NCBI RefSeq assembly: GCF_003369915.1
Contig: NC_046677.1
Coordinates: 21,966,913-22,030,912 of the forward strand
Length of the DNA: 64,000 nucleotides
Reading direction: 5' to 3'
Source of the DNA: Drosophila miranda
Lineage: Eukaryota; Arthropoda; Insecta; Diptera; Drosophilidae
Each line of letters opens with the position of its first letter. Positions within the stretch are counted from its first letter, which is position 1. The notes beneath the pieces were generated by a model, which did not search any database, had not been told where the DNA came from, and was given only the letters and a program-made list of their open reading frames with translations. Below, piece by piece: positions 1 through 12,400 of this stretch. Made by a program: the position numbers and the translations under genes.

Positions 1-1439
1 GAGGGCAATGGGGCGGCATCTGCACACGTCTGGGCCCTGTCTGCAGCAGCAAACGAGTTGCCTTCTTCTTTTCACTTTATTTTATTGGGTTTTTATTTTG
101 GCAAAAACAAAAAATTGCATTCCTCGTCTGCACATGACATCCATTTCGGCGGCACCAGTAGCAGGCCCCAAGAACAGCCAGCCCCGGCACAAGATGTGCT
201 TATAATACAAGTTTCTGAATAAATATGAGACGCAGCTTGGATGCTCTCGAGGTGCGGGAGACCTTTAAAGATCAGCCCCATTCAAATTGGCGATAAATCT
301 GAAGAATTCTTCTTGTTTTGCTAGCAAGAGATGGGAAAATATATTGAGCTAATTTGGATCTATTTTCGATAGTAACTTTTTGAAGGAAAAGACCATCTTC
401 TTCGAGGGAACTAATGTTCTTACAAACTTCCTATCTGTAGATATATGTAGATATTTCCATATATGTAGCCTCAATCCTACTTTTAAGCCTGCGTCTGGTC
501 TCCTCATCACCAAAAATATTGACGCAGAAAGTCCAGGAATTTTATATAGTTTTTAAAATCCCTCTTCGTCTTAGCGATTCAGGAAAACTGACTTCAAGAA
601 GTCTTGAACCAGCTCCAATCTGTAGTTCTCTGTAGGACCCGAGTCTGTGCCCTTCACGGTCTTAATTGGAAGCCTTCTAGAGGTCTTCCTTCTTCTGGGA
701 GAAGGCTGCGTCTCTTGAAAGCCGCAGGATTTGCCCTGGACTTCTCTTTCTTCACGGTCTTCTCTCCCAAGCTAAGGGGGACCTATCTCCCCCTGAAGAC
801 TGTCCGCCCATAGAGCTATCTCTAAACCAAGATACTTCTGCTGTGCCCCCTAGCAATCTCCCAAAACAGCAGATACCCCTTGGAAGGGTATTCAAAAGCC
901 TCCAGGGCCCTCCTCCGCCCCTCGCTGTACTTGAGTTTGATCAAGTGAACAGCCAGCGAAGACACTCCGAGGCTACGACGACGACGACTTTGTTGTTGTT
1001 GTCGTCGGTGTCTGGCAGGCCGCCTGAAGAACACGAAGCACAACCGCAGCGACAACTGCGGCTCCTGCAGTGCGAACCGCGCATGCGTGGCTGTTAGATA
1101 CACAGCCACACAGATACACACACAGAAGAGCACTTGCACGGGCAGGACAGTGGGAACGAAGCGAAAGCCAAAACAGAGACAAAACAAGAGAGGGAGAGAA
1201 AACACAGCAAATGTTTCATTTAACCTTGACTTTGAAATTCTCATTGCAAAACTCAAGAATTTACCCACTCACACATATACATATATATATATGTATGTGT
1301 ACATGTGTGTATTAGCGGATACTCGTTTCCACTTCGCGCCCGACAATTCGGGTATTTTATATTTTTGCGATTTCCTGTTGGAGCTGCAATTTGGAATTTG
1401 GTTACTTATCTTTTTGATATCCTCTGCCCTTCCAGATGA

Positions 1440-1608
1440 GAGCTGCTCAGAACTTCGAGGAGCGGCACTACCACTACCAGCGGCACTTTAAGGCACTATA
1501 AGGCACCCAAGACCAGGACCAGGACCGGAATCGCGGGCAGAGCTCACAGGCCCACACCAGCCGCCAACTGCAGCACTTTTGTACGCCGTGAGAATTGCGG
1601 AACCAACA
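1440..1608 (+). other. Candidate non-coding 5' exon (Ca-beta)
   Basis: A GC-rich block ends in AACAG followed by GTAAATAT at 1609, a good donor context, after which the sequence becomes AT-rich. The first coding exon at 6415 is preceded by a pyrimidine-rich acceptor (TGCTTTTAG), so an upstream untranslated exon is expected and this is the best candidate I see. The 5' boundary is unknown. The assignment to Ca-beta is inference. Confidence 0.25.
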
Positions 1609-2766
1609 GGTAAATATACATGCTATATTTCTAGGAATATTTCCATATTCTTAAAAATTTCTTAAAAATCGGTGGAGCCGTTTGGGATGAGTTTTTATAC
1701 AAAAACCGTGACAGGATATTTTTATATTTAAATGAAATTCATTTCCCAATTATATAAAATAGTTTTGGATCGTTGTCGATACAGATACAAAAAAGACCGA
1801 CACGTTAATTCTAGAAAAATCAAGGTCCATCGAGGAAATTCTTTTTGGGCCTTAACAAGGGAGACTGGGATGGGGGGCTTGGGCTGGAGGCTGTTTGCCC
1901 CCTAGTTTACCAATAAATGTGTAATATATGATAATATATTGCAACGAATAGAGCTTAAGTAGGCTGCCAGAGGCCAGTTTATATCAGAAATAGTCTGTTT
2001 TGCCCAGGAAGTCTGTTTTGTTCTTTGGCAGAACACACGAAAAACCTTTCGGGAAATAAAGTCTTCCTATTTAAGTAGAATCCCCAATCCGAAATACGAA
2101 TTGTGGATTACTATTTCATTATGTTTTGTATTTAAAGCCCGCATATTGACTTAATAAATGGGTTTTTTCTCTCGGTTCCAATTTCCTGAAAGGTTGCAAT
2201 AAATGCATGTCACTCGTTCCACTTTGGAGTTGGCAAACGCGAGATTAGTGGTCATGAACAGGCCATTCTTTAAGGACTTCCCTCCCCTCCTCTCCACTCC
2301 CCTCCTCACCCCTCTCCTGTTCCAGCAATGACCCACAAGCATCGTCGTAGCCCGAAGAGCTTTGCTTCCGTTGAAAGAGCATCCGCCGACTCATGCACCC
2401 ATTGGGGCCCCCTCACCCTTTCCCCTCCCTCCCCCCACTGCCAGTCGCCAGTTGAATGGAATTTGAAAATCGATAAATGGCAATAGCGACGGAAATTGCC
2501 GTTGCATGGCGGTTGACACCGTGTTAATGGGCCACTTATAACGGCATTGTTAGCGCTGGTTGCATATGGGTGTCCCCCTTTCCCCTCTCCCCTCCCCGCC
2601 GCCCCTCTTCCCTCTGTAGTAGGAACCTCCTTCGAGCAGCTGCCGACAACGACACGTGCCAGGCTCCCAAGGGCCTGAATTAAGGCTCGACGGTGTTCGT
2701 TCGGCCGAGCTGTTGCTAATTAAATTTAATTTAAAACAAAGCTCGGCATTTCGTCAACGTTGCCAA

Positions 2767-2797
2767 GGGGTGAAGGGGAGCGGGGAGCGGGGAGGGG
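2767..2797 (+). other. G-quadruplex-type motif
   Basis: Five runs of four G (2767, 2775, 2782, 2789, 2794) are separated by loops of 1 to 4 bases, which meets the usual G4 pattern. The flanks are pyrimidine-rich or mixed. No function can be assigned from sequence. Confidence 0.5.
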
Positions 2798-2918
2798 AAC
2801 CCTAACTCATAATTGACGACTCGACTGCTGGTGGCAAGGGAACAATGTCTTAAATTACCAGAGAGACGGCGGCCTGGACAGGGACTCCAAATTAGATGCA
2901 ATAAAAAATGTTAGAGCA

Positions 2919-2974
2919 GATCGAAGGGGAGGGGATCGGTGGCAAGGATCGAAGGGGAGGGGATCGGTGGCAAG
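2919..2974 (+). repeat. Perfect 28-bp tandem duplication
   Basis: Two identical 28-bp units lie head to tail (2919-2946 and 2947-2974). Each has a GATCG start and a purine-rich centre. A further GATCG begins the next unit but diverges. The perfect identity suggests a recent slippage duplication. Confidence 0.9.
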
Positions 2975-5335
2975 GATCGCTTGGCGAGCGGTAAGGCTCG
3001 TGTGGTTGGTGCCCGTCCAGCCGCTAAGTACCGAGACATGTTTTTGCCTTTGGTGATGTTCGGGGATCCTCCTTCGCGGCCACAGGAGCAGAGCCAGGAC
3101 CCAAGAGCAGCTGTGCTGGAGTAGTCGGGCAGCCTCTAAGCCCAGGCAGGTGCAGGCTCGAGCCAGTTCCGTTTAAAGGCTGCTATCTGCAAAAACAAAG
3201 GCAAAGCAAACATTGAGGAAGATATGCCGAAGGAGGAGCCACAGGAAACATTCAAATCTAACCTCTTGGAAGTATTGGCAGATACATCTTTGAATCCCTA
3301 CTCCTGCGTTTGATTCATTGATCTGTCTCCCCGGCGAGTGCTTCTTCAATTGGAGTTCCAGTTAAGATGTATATCTTGGGGCCATGTCTGGCGCACAAAG
3401 GCCAAGTATTTGTTTACCGTTAGAGCTTGTGTGGGGCAGCAATCAAAACGGCCTCTTGCGCTGTTTGCCCCACTTTGAAGGCCAGCGGCAGAGCAGCGGC
3501 CCGGCAGCGGCACAGCAGCGGCACGAACCCTATGATTAAAATTTAGGTCTGGCCCGAAACAGGGGCAGGCGGATCATCATGTGCATGCGCGTAATTGCCC
3601 ATCCCAATCCAGAGATCCAGCGATCCACCGATCCAGCGATCCTTCTCAAATTAAAGTTTACTCTCGACGGAGCCCAGGGCTAAAAATAAAATAAAATAAA
3701 ACACAAAATACCTGCGAGGCCGACACAAACTTAGATCCAAAACAATAGCACGTTTGATGGGGGCTTTGCATGGGGGAACGGTTTGTTTTGATCAACAAAT
3801 TGTATCTTGTATCTGAATGCTTCAATTACGTGGGTTTTTGTACAGTTCGATTCGATGCTAATGATTGGTAGATCTTTAAAAATAAACAGGGAAATGTATC
3901 TTTGAATTATTATTATTGGTTCTTCAATCCCAAGTAACAGAAATGCAGGAAAACAAGGGCTAACGTCTGCAATTTATAGAGATATTCATGCTACAATTAA
4001 TTCTTTAAAAAAACTTACAAATAAGTTTGGAAATAATCGAAAAAGTTGGGACAAATCTGGCCTTGGGAAGCATTATATCTGGGACTTGTTTCGATTCTCA
4101 GAAATGTGGGGCTGTGCTTATGCCAAATGGAAGTCCACTGTCTTTAGTTCCTTTAGACAATTTCATATTTTCAGCTTGTTCCCAGAAAACTGTAATTGTT
4201 TTATTTGCATAGGATCCGATGCCATTTGATTGGGTTTCGAGCGGAGTTTCAATTTATGCACTGCACAACACAATTTATGATTGCTTTTTGAAAGTCAATT
4301 AGAATTTCCATAGCTACTGCCGGCAGCAGGTCAAACGGTCAAAGTTATGACATATCCTCCAAATAAATTCCCGAAATATTTACATATTTTGGCGACTAAG
4401 AATAGCAGTTGAAGGAAACCTGCCTAACCATGGCTTTTGTGTTTTGTTTCATATAAATCATAATACCGAATATGTATCTTGTTTATGTTTCTTGTTGATC
4501 TTTTTAGTTTGAATTTTGGCGCCATTGAAATTATAGTATTTTTGAAAATACGGTAACATCTATTAAGGTATATGTTGCGAATTTTGTAAATGTAGATATG
4601 TTGCAAAGACAGAAGATGTTCCGCAATACATTCGTTTTGTTTGAAGATGTTGCGCACTAGGTGGCGCTTTGGCTGGATCGATTGTAAAGAAATGTCATCG
4701 AATAAACCGAATTATCGAATTTTGAATTTAAGAGCAGGTGTGATGGTTAAAAAACTCCTAATTCGTATTTTTTTAATGGAAAATACTAATTAATTTTATG
4801 TAAATAGTTAGTCAAATATTAAATATGCTGTTTTTATAGTATCCTCAGTAAAACCAAGAGCTAGATCGGTTATTGTATCAAATAAAAATATAAATAGTGG
4901 TCCTCCGAGAGTTTCAAGACTTTCAGATTGTAGATTCCAAATCATTATCCAAGGAGCTATGTATATAAATGGATTAAATCTACTATTGATACAGAATATG
5001 TGCAATAACATTATGATATGTACTTGTAATTTTCCAAAACTCGCTATTGCATCGCAATATCGCCCATTTTGAGGTCACAAAGCCCTTAAAGAGCGTCGAA
5101 AAACCATGCATTAAATGACCAATTAACACTTTTCCAATCACCTGTGCACAGCAATTAAATATAAAGATTGGCTGGCAACTGTCTAGAATTGAAGTCAACC
5201 TCCGCCCGGTACCCCACCCCGCAGCAAATTCCGGCCCCCTTGAACACCCACGATCGGACTTTGGTTTGCAGTTTTCTTCGATCGAAATTGCCAACTGCTA
5301 AAGTCAGAAACTGCAGACTTTCAGTTTGAAAACCC

Positions 5336-5342
5336 TATAAAG
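5336..5342 (+). promoter_or_regulatory. TATA box of Vm32E
   Basis: TATAAAG lies 57 bases before the ATG of the vitelline membrane gene, leaving room for a transcript start about 25-30 bases downstream and a short leader. This fits the compact TATA promoters of fly eggshell genes. Confidence 0.7.
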
Positions 5343-5392
5343 AGTAGACCTTTGGGGGAGACAATTATAAGTTGAAAGATCCACTCGAAACC

Positions 5393-5761
5393 ATGAAGAC
5401 CGTTGCCTTCCTCGCTGTCGTTGTCCTGTTCGCGGCCTTCGCCTGCGCCTCCTGCTCGAGCTCGTATGCGGCTCCGGCCCCGGCCGCAGCGTCGGCCTCC
5501 AGCTACTCCTCGCTGCCGGCGCCGCCGTGCCCCAAGAACTACCTGTTCAGCTGCCAGCCCAACCTGGTGCCCGCCCCCTGCGCCCAGCAGGCGGCGCCGG
5601 CCGCCTACGGCTCGGCGGGGGCCTACACGGAGCAGGTGCCCTCCTACATCGGATTCGCGCCGTACCAGCAGCTGCAGCAGTACCACCAGCGGATCGGCAA
5701 CGCAGCCCTGATCGACGAGCTGCGCAGCCTGGGCCAGGGCATCCAGGGGCAGCAGTACTGA
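5393..5761 (+). CDS. Vm32E: Vitelline membrane protein Vm32E
   Basis: This gene encodes a 122-residue secreted eggshell protein made by follicle cells and built into the vitelline membrane. It starts at the only in-frame ATG. Residues 1-20 form a signal peptide (MKTVAFLAVVVLFAAFACAS). An Ala/Pro/Ser/Tyr-rich stretch follows, then the VM domain with Cys46, Cys54 and Cys63 in the family C-x7-C-x8-C spacing and the core NYLFSCQPNLVPAPC. The C-terminus, GSAGAYTEQVP and then LGQGIQGQQY, matches the Vm32E paralogue rather than Vm26A or Vm34C as I remember them. There is a single exon, as usual for the family. It lies upstream of the first coding exons of Ca-beta, perhaps nested in a 5' intron, on the same strand. 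Alternative: another VM family member, less likely because of the C-terminal match. Confidence 0.93.
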   Translation: MKTVAFLAVVVLFAAFACASCSSSYAAPAPAAASASSYSSLPAPPCPKNYLFSCQPNLVPAPCAQQAAPAAYGSAGAYTEQVPSYIGFAPYQQLQQYHQRIGNAALIDELRSLGQGIQGQQY

Positions 5762-6414
5762 ACGAGGGACCACACCACTCTTCGGCTCTTCGGAGGAGTA
5801 GCTTAGCTTAGCTTAGATCTGCATACAAATATATACATACTATCCCCTGCATCGATAATGAAACTGTTTATTGTAAAATGTTCTCAATTGCTGGCTCTCC
5901 GCTCTCTGCCTCTCGCTGGGGTTTTGTCAATGGATGCGGTGCGGGTGCCAAAAAAATATTGTCAGTCGAAATTGTTGTCTTCTCTGTGGTCGGTCTCGCT
6001 CGGTTCGGTACGCTCTGAACTGGTCTATATATCGAGCAGTGGATCCTATATATATATATCTATAAACCCACCGCCATTGATTACGATATTCTGTGCATAT
6101 TTCCAGCATTTGTGGCCATTACTCGGTCGGTGTGGATGGTGTGGCAAGTGCTCCTCAATCGCTGTCATGTGTCCGGCTCTGGCTCGGGCCACAGCATGAC
6201 CCAATTCTTGCCACATGTGCCTGTGTGTGTGCCTGTGTCTGTGTGTGTCTCTTGGGCATTTAACGATTGCCATTAAGGCACTTGGCCATAACGCCTGAGT
6301 GTTTGTTTATATTGCGAGCGTTTCCAAAAATGATTGCATAATTTATTTCGCGGACAAAGTGACCCACTCGGCGTCCCGTTTCTGATTATTAACCGCTAGT
6401 GATTGTGCTTTTAG
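5762..6414. other. Vm32E 3' flank / Ca-beta upstream intron
   Basis: A short tandem AGCTT motif follows the Vm32E stop (5799-5815). The remainder has TG/CTG-rich words near 6215-6255 and ends in a pyrimidine-rich acceptor (TGCTTTTAG at 6406-6414). No canonical AATAAA is seen close to the Vm32E stop. No coding evidence. Confidence 0.45.
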
Positions 6415-6416
6415 CC

Positions 6417-6491
6417 ATGAAGAAACTGCATCTGGGGGCCAAAAGCAAGGCCAAGTCCTACAAGCCCTTTCGGAACAACAAAAACCGTCGG
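6417..6491 (+). CDS. Ca-beta: Ca-beta alternative first coding exon a
   Basis: It encodes 25 residues, [18 protein letters not shown] and then RNNKNRR, very basic, ending in phase 0 at a GTAAGC donor. The acceptor-like TGCTTTTAG lies two bases before the ATG, so a separate untranslated exon probably precedes it. It can join exon 12251 in frame. The polybasic N-terminus could bind membrane lipids, as proposed for some beta subunit isoforms; that is inference. Confidence 0.65.
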
Positions 6492-9400
6492 GTAAGCCAA
6501 TGAATTGAAGATCAGGTTGTTGATGGGCGAAAAACCTATTAACACCCCCCCTCTATCGCTGTCTCTGTCTTTGTCTATGGCTCGGCCCTGCCCCCGGGCC
6601 CGGGCGGAATTTTGTATATTTTTATCCACTCGATCGCTCGCTCACCGCTCGCCCAGCATTTCGCTGTTCACGGCGATTTATTCAGACATGTGTATAAATA
6701 CGAGCCAACAGAGATGACAGTGCATACAGTGCGTTTCAGCACTTCAAGAAGGTGTACAAATATAGGGAAATATTCTTATATTTAGCTTTGAATCGCAGGT
6801 ACTTAAGGGCAAGGCCAAGGAGGAAATGTTTTATAGAAATTCTTTGGATTGTTTTTCGAAGTTTTTTGGGCTTTTTCTGGCGAATATTTGGTTGGGGCTA
6901 CTTTTTGTATAAATTAAAATATAATTTATTAAATATATAGCCCTTCAGTGCTCTAAAAATTCCCATAGATCCTTTAATTCTTTGAATTTATTACCCACTG
7001 TCTTATATTTTTGTCTCGCACTGTATAAATATATGGTTATAGATATGTAGATCTCATCGCACCCTCTTACTCATCGCCGGAATCCTCCTGCCCCGGCACG
7101 GGTCGCGTTTATCCGTAATGTTGATACTTTTCTGGCACTTGTAAACAATTCTTCGGATCTCTGGGTTTTTCCTCGATTTTATTTAAGGGGAGGATTAGGA
7201 TTACGATTATAAATCAATGGTAAATGAATTATAATCAGAACTATTTAATTTCTGGTAGATTAGGCGATGATTAATTGTCTTGGGAAAATTATGGCTCTCT
7301 AAATACTGCTCAAAGCTCTTAAATTTATTTTTTCAAATTGTTCTTAAGTGTTCTACGTAGGATCTATGGTACCTCCTTTCTGGGCCCCTTCTGGGTTCTC
7401 CACTGAGGCTCCTTCTACGTTCTAAAAGATGTTTTATTCATTCCTGGCACGAAGAAAGCTCAAAAAAAAATCTATAAAAAAGATTACTGAAAGACTCTAC
7501 TCCACTCTCATTTTAAGGAATCCATTATCCAAGCCCTCACTATATAAATGTTTTCATATTGCAAATCCAAAGCCCTGACCCACCTTGAAATGCTGTCGTC
7601 AAGGGGGGGGTGACAATGGGGGGGTGGGGTCCGGTCAGGTGCCGCGGTCAACGACAGTCACGGGGAAGTAAATTTGCTGACCATGAATATATTTGCTGGG
7701 GCCGAGCGATAATATAATTGCACTGGAAGCGCAGCGCGGAACGTTGACCCCCACCCGAAAGGAATGCCAAAGAGGAGGTGGGGTGGGGTGAGGGTAGGGT
7801 ATCGATGGCAACCAAAGTTCATTAGTAGTTTTGGGCACTCGTTCGATGGAGCTCTTTTGGGCAATCAGTAAAAGGTAAACAAAGAATCGACCCGAGCACA
7901 CCCATCGCCCAAAAAAATTCCATGGGGAACCGCGAGTGGGGTGGGGGGCGTTCACACACGACCCCCGACCTTCTCTGCAGTCCTGATGCCCCGCCGAAAA
8001 GGTAGAGAATCAGCGAAAGAGTGCTCCGCCAACAGCAAAAGTCCGCGCATGTCCAGTGCCTCTGTGGAGAATTGCCACTGCGCAGGCGTCCTCTCTCTCT
8101 CGCTCATCTCGCCTGTCAAACTCGCTCTCTCGCTCTCCGCTCGTCTGGAAGTAATCGTTTGCGCTCTCCCTCTCTCTTCCTGTCATTTGGCGTGTGGAAA
8201 TGGAAAGCGGAATGTTTACGTTACACGGGCACAGTGGGACGCGGAATAAAAGGAATTGAGCTGAACGAGAAATTTAAATTGCAGTAAATTAAGTCTGTTT
8301 AAGCATTGTCTGGGTTCTCTGTTTAAACTGAAGCAGATATAGATGGATATAGATATAGAGATTGATAGATATATAGATACAGACAACAAATCGGAACTTT
8401 TAAAGTACATAAATTGACTTAAAATACTAAAAAACATTAACATTCTTGAGCTATGTAAAATTCGCTCTTGATAGGTAATATTCTATAATATTCAATATAT
8501 TATTATGGCAAAGAAGGAATTTTTTTTATGTGTATTTAGTTTAATTTTCAATATTTATTATTCATATTTTCAAGTGAAAAACCAAAACACGTACAGTGCC
8601 GGACTTAAGTGGTGGTAAAGCAATAATTTTTGAGTTTACTGATGTTTAAAGAGATTGTCCATCGCGATTCTCGAACGTTAAAAAATTGTATCCAATAAAA
8701 GAATATATTTTCTTTAAAATTTGCTAATTTTCATAAATTTATTGCACTATTTCGGCTAAGCGCGCCATGCAGCAGCGCCCCTCGGTCGGTTGGCTGACCT
8801 ATTGCCTGAGATCCGCGCCTAACAGGCCTCGGCTTGGTGTCAATTGGGCCACTTGGTGGCGCACTTGATACTGCCACTTAATGGTGCAGTGATTGCATAT
8901 CAATGCCCAGAAATATTTTGAATAATTTTTAACATGTATTTTAAAGCCTGTTCCAAACCTTTCTTTACCTTAAAGTCCATGGCTCTTCTACCAGTTCCAC
9001 GCTCATTTAATCCCGTGCCTTGTACGTAATGGCAGGCGTGCCACTTATCGCTTTGAAAAGATGTACATACATACATACATACCCGTACAACTGTACCTAC
9101 ATACGGATATAACAGTGTCCAACAGCTGTAACCCTTTTGGTGGTTCGATGCCCGCGGCCCGAATGGCGGGGGCTGCCAACAGGTGGACTCCACTCCCCCT
9201 GGTCGGATGTGCCGCCCGAAATGCGGGTGCTATTGATTTTCCCGACCTGACACGGCGACACGCCAAACGATGACCAGCGATGACAGACAGGCCACGATTT
9301 TGTTGCTGGAAATAACCCAACTCCCAGCGCACAGTGGCACCAAATGGCGGCGGCGGGTGCTCTTGAAAAGCATTTTGTTTACATGGCCGTGTGGGCCGTG

Positions 9401-12400
9401 TGGGCCGTGTGGCAGCGTGGAAGAGGCACATTTACGCACTGGAAGAGAGCGAAAGAGAGAAAACTCTACACAAAAGGCAATTCCCGTGGCGGAAAAACCG
9501 TTTTCCACATACAGAAACGATTCAGTTTGCGTGCGGAGTAGTATCGAGTGAATGTCGAGGGCGAATCGAATAACGAATCGAGATAAACGGATGTGAATGT
9601 TGGACTGTTGGGACTTGGAATTGGCCAAAAAACGGACAAAAGGGAACAAAGTGATAAAGATCCGGGGAATCGCAGGGAATCGGAAAACACACGGCCACGC
9701 GTTTAACCAAAAGCATTTTTCGCGACCTCTCCAGCAAGTAACCTCTGGCCCTCCCGCTCCCGCCCGCCCGCGTTTTCCAGTCCGTTTTGTGCATATACTA
9801 GAAAAAGTGATGTGATGTGAGCAGAGCAGAGCAGAGCAGAGCAGAGAGCCGCGATTCGACTGACATAAATTCCTATTTTTAAACGGGCAGAGAAAGGCGA
9901 AAAACGAAAAAGGAAAAGCGAAAAGCATCGATACGGAATCAATTTGCCTGCCAGACGCTCCAAAACAAAGGGGAAAGCAGCAGCAGCCCAAAAAGGAATT
10001 CCTTTCCAGCAAAAGATTCAGGCATTTACACTCGCCTCCCACTCTCCCACTCTCTCTCTCCCTCTCTCTCTCTCTGTCTGTGCGTGTCGGTGTCGGTGAC
10101 GTTGTCGGTGTTTTTGTACAAGTGTCGTTGTCCGGATCGGATCCGATCTGATCTGTTAGTTAATCAATCCATCATTGCCAAACGAAACTGTGAAACAATA
10201 AGTGGAATTATACCTTTTGCTAGAATATACACATACATATATATTTACAACTCGAAGTCGAGGCTCTGACAATTTGCCAGTCGGAGCTCGATACGGGAGT
10301 CGCCTTGGAATACCTACCTAATCATTGCCGCCGCCAGTGTCTGCCATCCATCAACATTGCAATCAGAATCGGAATCGGAATCGGAATCATCATTATCATC
10401 GGAACATCTGCGGCCATTTGCCAGCTGTGGCATTCGCTGGGGACCAGGAGAGTGAGAGGGAACGCTGTCGCTTACGCACCCTGTCGCCGACAATATCATC
10501 AAGATATCTTCATTCGAAGAAGACTACAGGGCTGACAGGCCCATGGTGCAGCGCGCATCATCCTCGGATGCTCCCTCCGTTCAGGGTGGCCAACATCGAG
10601 AGTCTCGATTTGGCCTTGGATACACGTCTTACCAGAGTGGATACAACAAGCTCTTCACACAGGTGCAAAAATACAACTTTTGAATAACTTTTATTGGGTA
10701 AAAATCGTCACAGTAAAGCCAATCAAAGTTATTCCGGGATTTCCAAGAACAAGAGATTCCAAAATCAGGGACTTTTCTCTCCAAAATTAAGCATTTAACA
10801 TCCATCTCTGCTTCCTATACGAAATATTTGAGTACGGCTCTGGTTTTCATATAGTTTTGCTTTTTGCGTTTTGCGTTTTCAGCCAAAGCGCTCCATTTTC
10901 GTTTAAAGGTGCTCGCGTTTAGGCAACTTTTTGTCCTCGATATATTTCGTCTTCACATTCCCTGTTAAACGCTCAATTTAGTGCTGTTAAGCGCCCAACT
11001 CATCCTTTGTTATGCGTAACATCCGATGTATCGATAACCGCCTGGGGCTGCGTCAGCTGTTTGCACGATAACGCAAAGTGTTGTTGCCCTGGCCAATTAT
11101 TTCAAAGCAAAATTTGAGGTTGGCTTAAAACTATATTTATAAAAAAGGTACAAGCTCAATTGGCTTAAAAAAATTGTAATAAATGAGGCACAAGCTAGAT
11201 TCCTCTGGTAATTATGCCAAATTGGACGTTAATTCATCAATAAGTCATCTATTTTTATCCTTTTTGCAACTAAGATTTGTTCTGTTGTATAAAAAGTCAT
11301 GCACTTTTTATTTTGGGTTTTTGCAAATGGAAAAATGTTCCGTTTTGCGTAAAACGGAAGCACTAATTCTTCTGTTTTCAAAGTAAGTCGGAAAGTTTTT
11401 TGCCCAAGTGAAGACCTAAGTCTGTCTTAATAATGAGATTTCTGAGAGTATTCTAGTAGAGTGGGGCAATAAATTATAAAAAGTCAGCAATTAACGGATG
11501 TGGAGTCATGAACTGGGGAAGAACGTATGTACATATGTTTACAGCTTTACGAGAGTATGTAAGAAGGTAACGAACAGTCCATAAGACCAGTAGAGCCAAG
11601 TGGAGAAAGTTCCTCCATAAATTCCTCCATATCGTCATACATGCTTAGGTCAATTTTTTATAAATAGTGCATACTTAATAGGTATTACCTATGTACATAT
11701 AAAACATACTCGTATGTTCCTTTCCTTATAATGAAATAAATATTTTGTAAGTAACTTATATTGAGCCTGTCAGGGTTGCGAGTACTGCACAATAAAACAG
11801 GGGAAGTCTCTAAAAGTTCCCAAAAGTTATCAAAAATGTATGACAGAAGTTTTTAGTTTTAAAACTTATTTGAAACTTCTTAAAACTACTCTTCTTTACT
11901 CTTTGTGTGCTCTACATCCATGCTTCTCCATTCAAGCCATTACCCATGTGAAATACCCCACAAATGTGCATTAAAAATTAATATGACCCAATCAATTATA
12001 ATTATGGTACTCAATTCGTTCAACCTAAATTTGTCTCTTAAATTCAATTATTTATGCCATTCAATAAAGGCATTCCCGGCTGTTGCTTTTTTCCTACTCA
12101 AAAAAAAGCATAAAAATGCATTCCTTGGCCCCTCTTTGCTGGCATCGAGCCAATGGAATTTGTTTGGGTTTCCAGATGGCTGCTCGAATGAATTTTCCAT
12201 CAGTTTTCGCTTGTTTCTGTTCTCAACCGGATTGCTTTTGATCTTTGCAGGGTTCTGCCGACTCGAACTACTCACAACCTTCATCCGATCTGTCGCTAGA
12301 CGAGGAAAAGGAATCGCTTCGGCGAGAAAAGGAACGTCAGGCCTTAAGCCAGTTGGATAAAGCGAGGGTGAGTACTCTCCAGAGTTCTGCAAAGGAAACC

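Larger units (their letters stand above)
1..5335. other. Non-coding upstream region, no recognised gene
   Basis: I recognise no protein-coding gene here. Open frames are short and lack family features or supporting splice structure. The stretch holds pyrimidine-rich blocks near 2280-2320 and 2570-2615, GCAGCGGC-type short repeats near 3487-3525, repeated GATCCA-type words near 3610-3645, and AT-rich sequence from about 3.8 to 5.0 kb. It probably contains the promoter and far 5' region of Ca-beta and the upstream region of Vm32E, but nothing marks a transcription start clearly. Confidence 0.5.

Noticed and set aside
822-1268. 148-codon minus-strand frame near the window start
   Set aside because: No recognisable domain, atypical composition, and broken by repeats such as GACGAC runs; probably chance.
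9230-10042. 270-codon minus-strand frame
   Set aside because: Lies over the presumed Ca-beta leader; Phe/Leu/Ser-rich translation typical of antisense purine-rich DNA, no motif.
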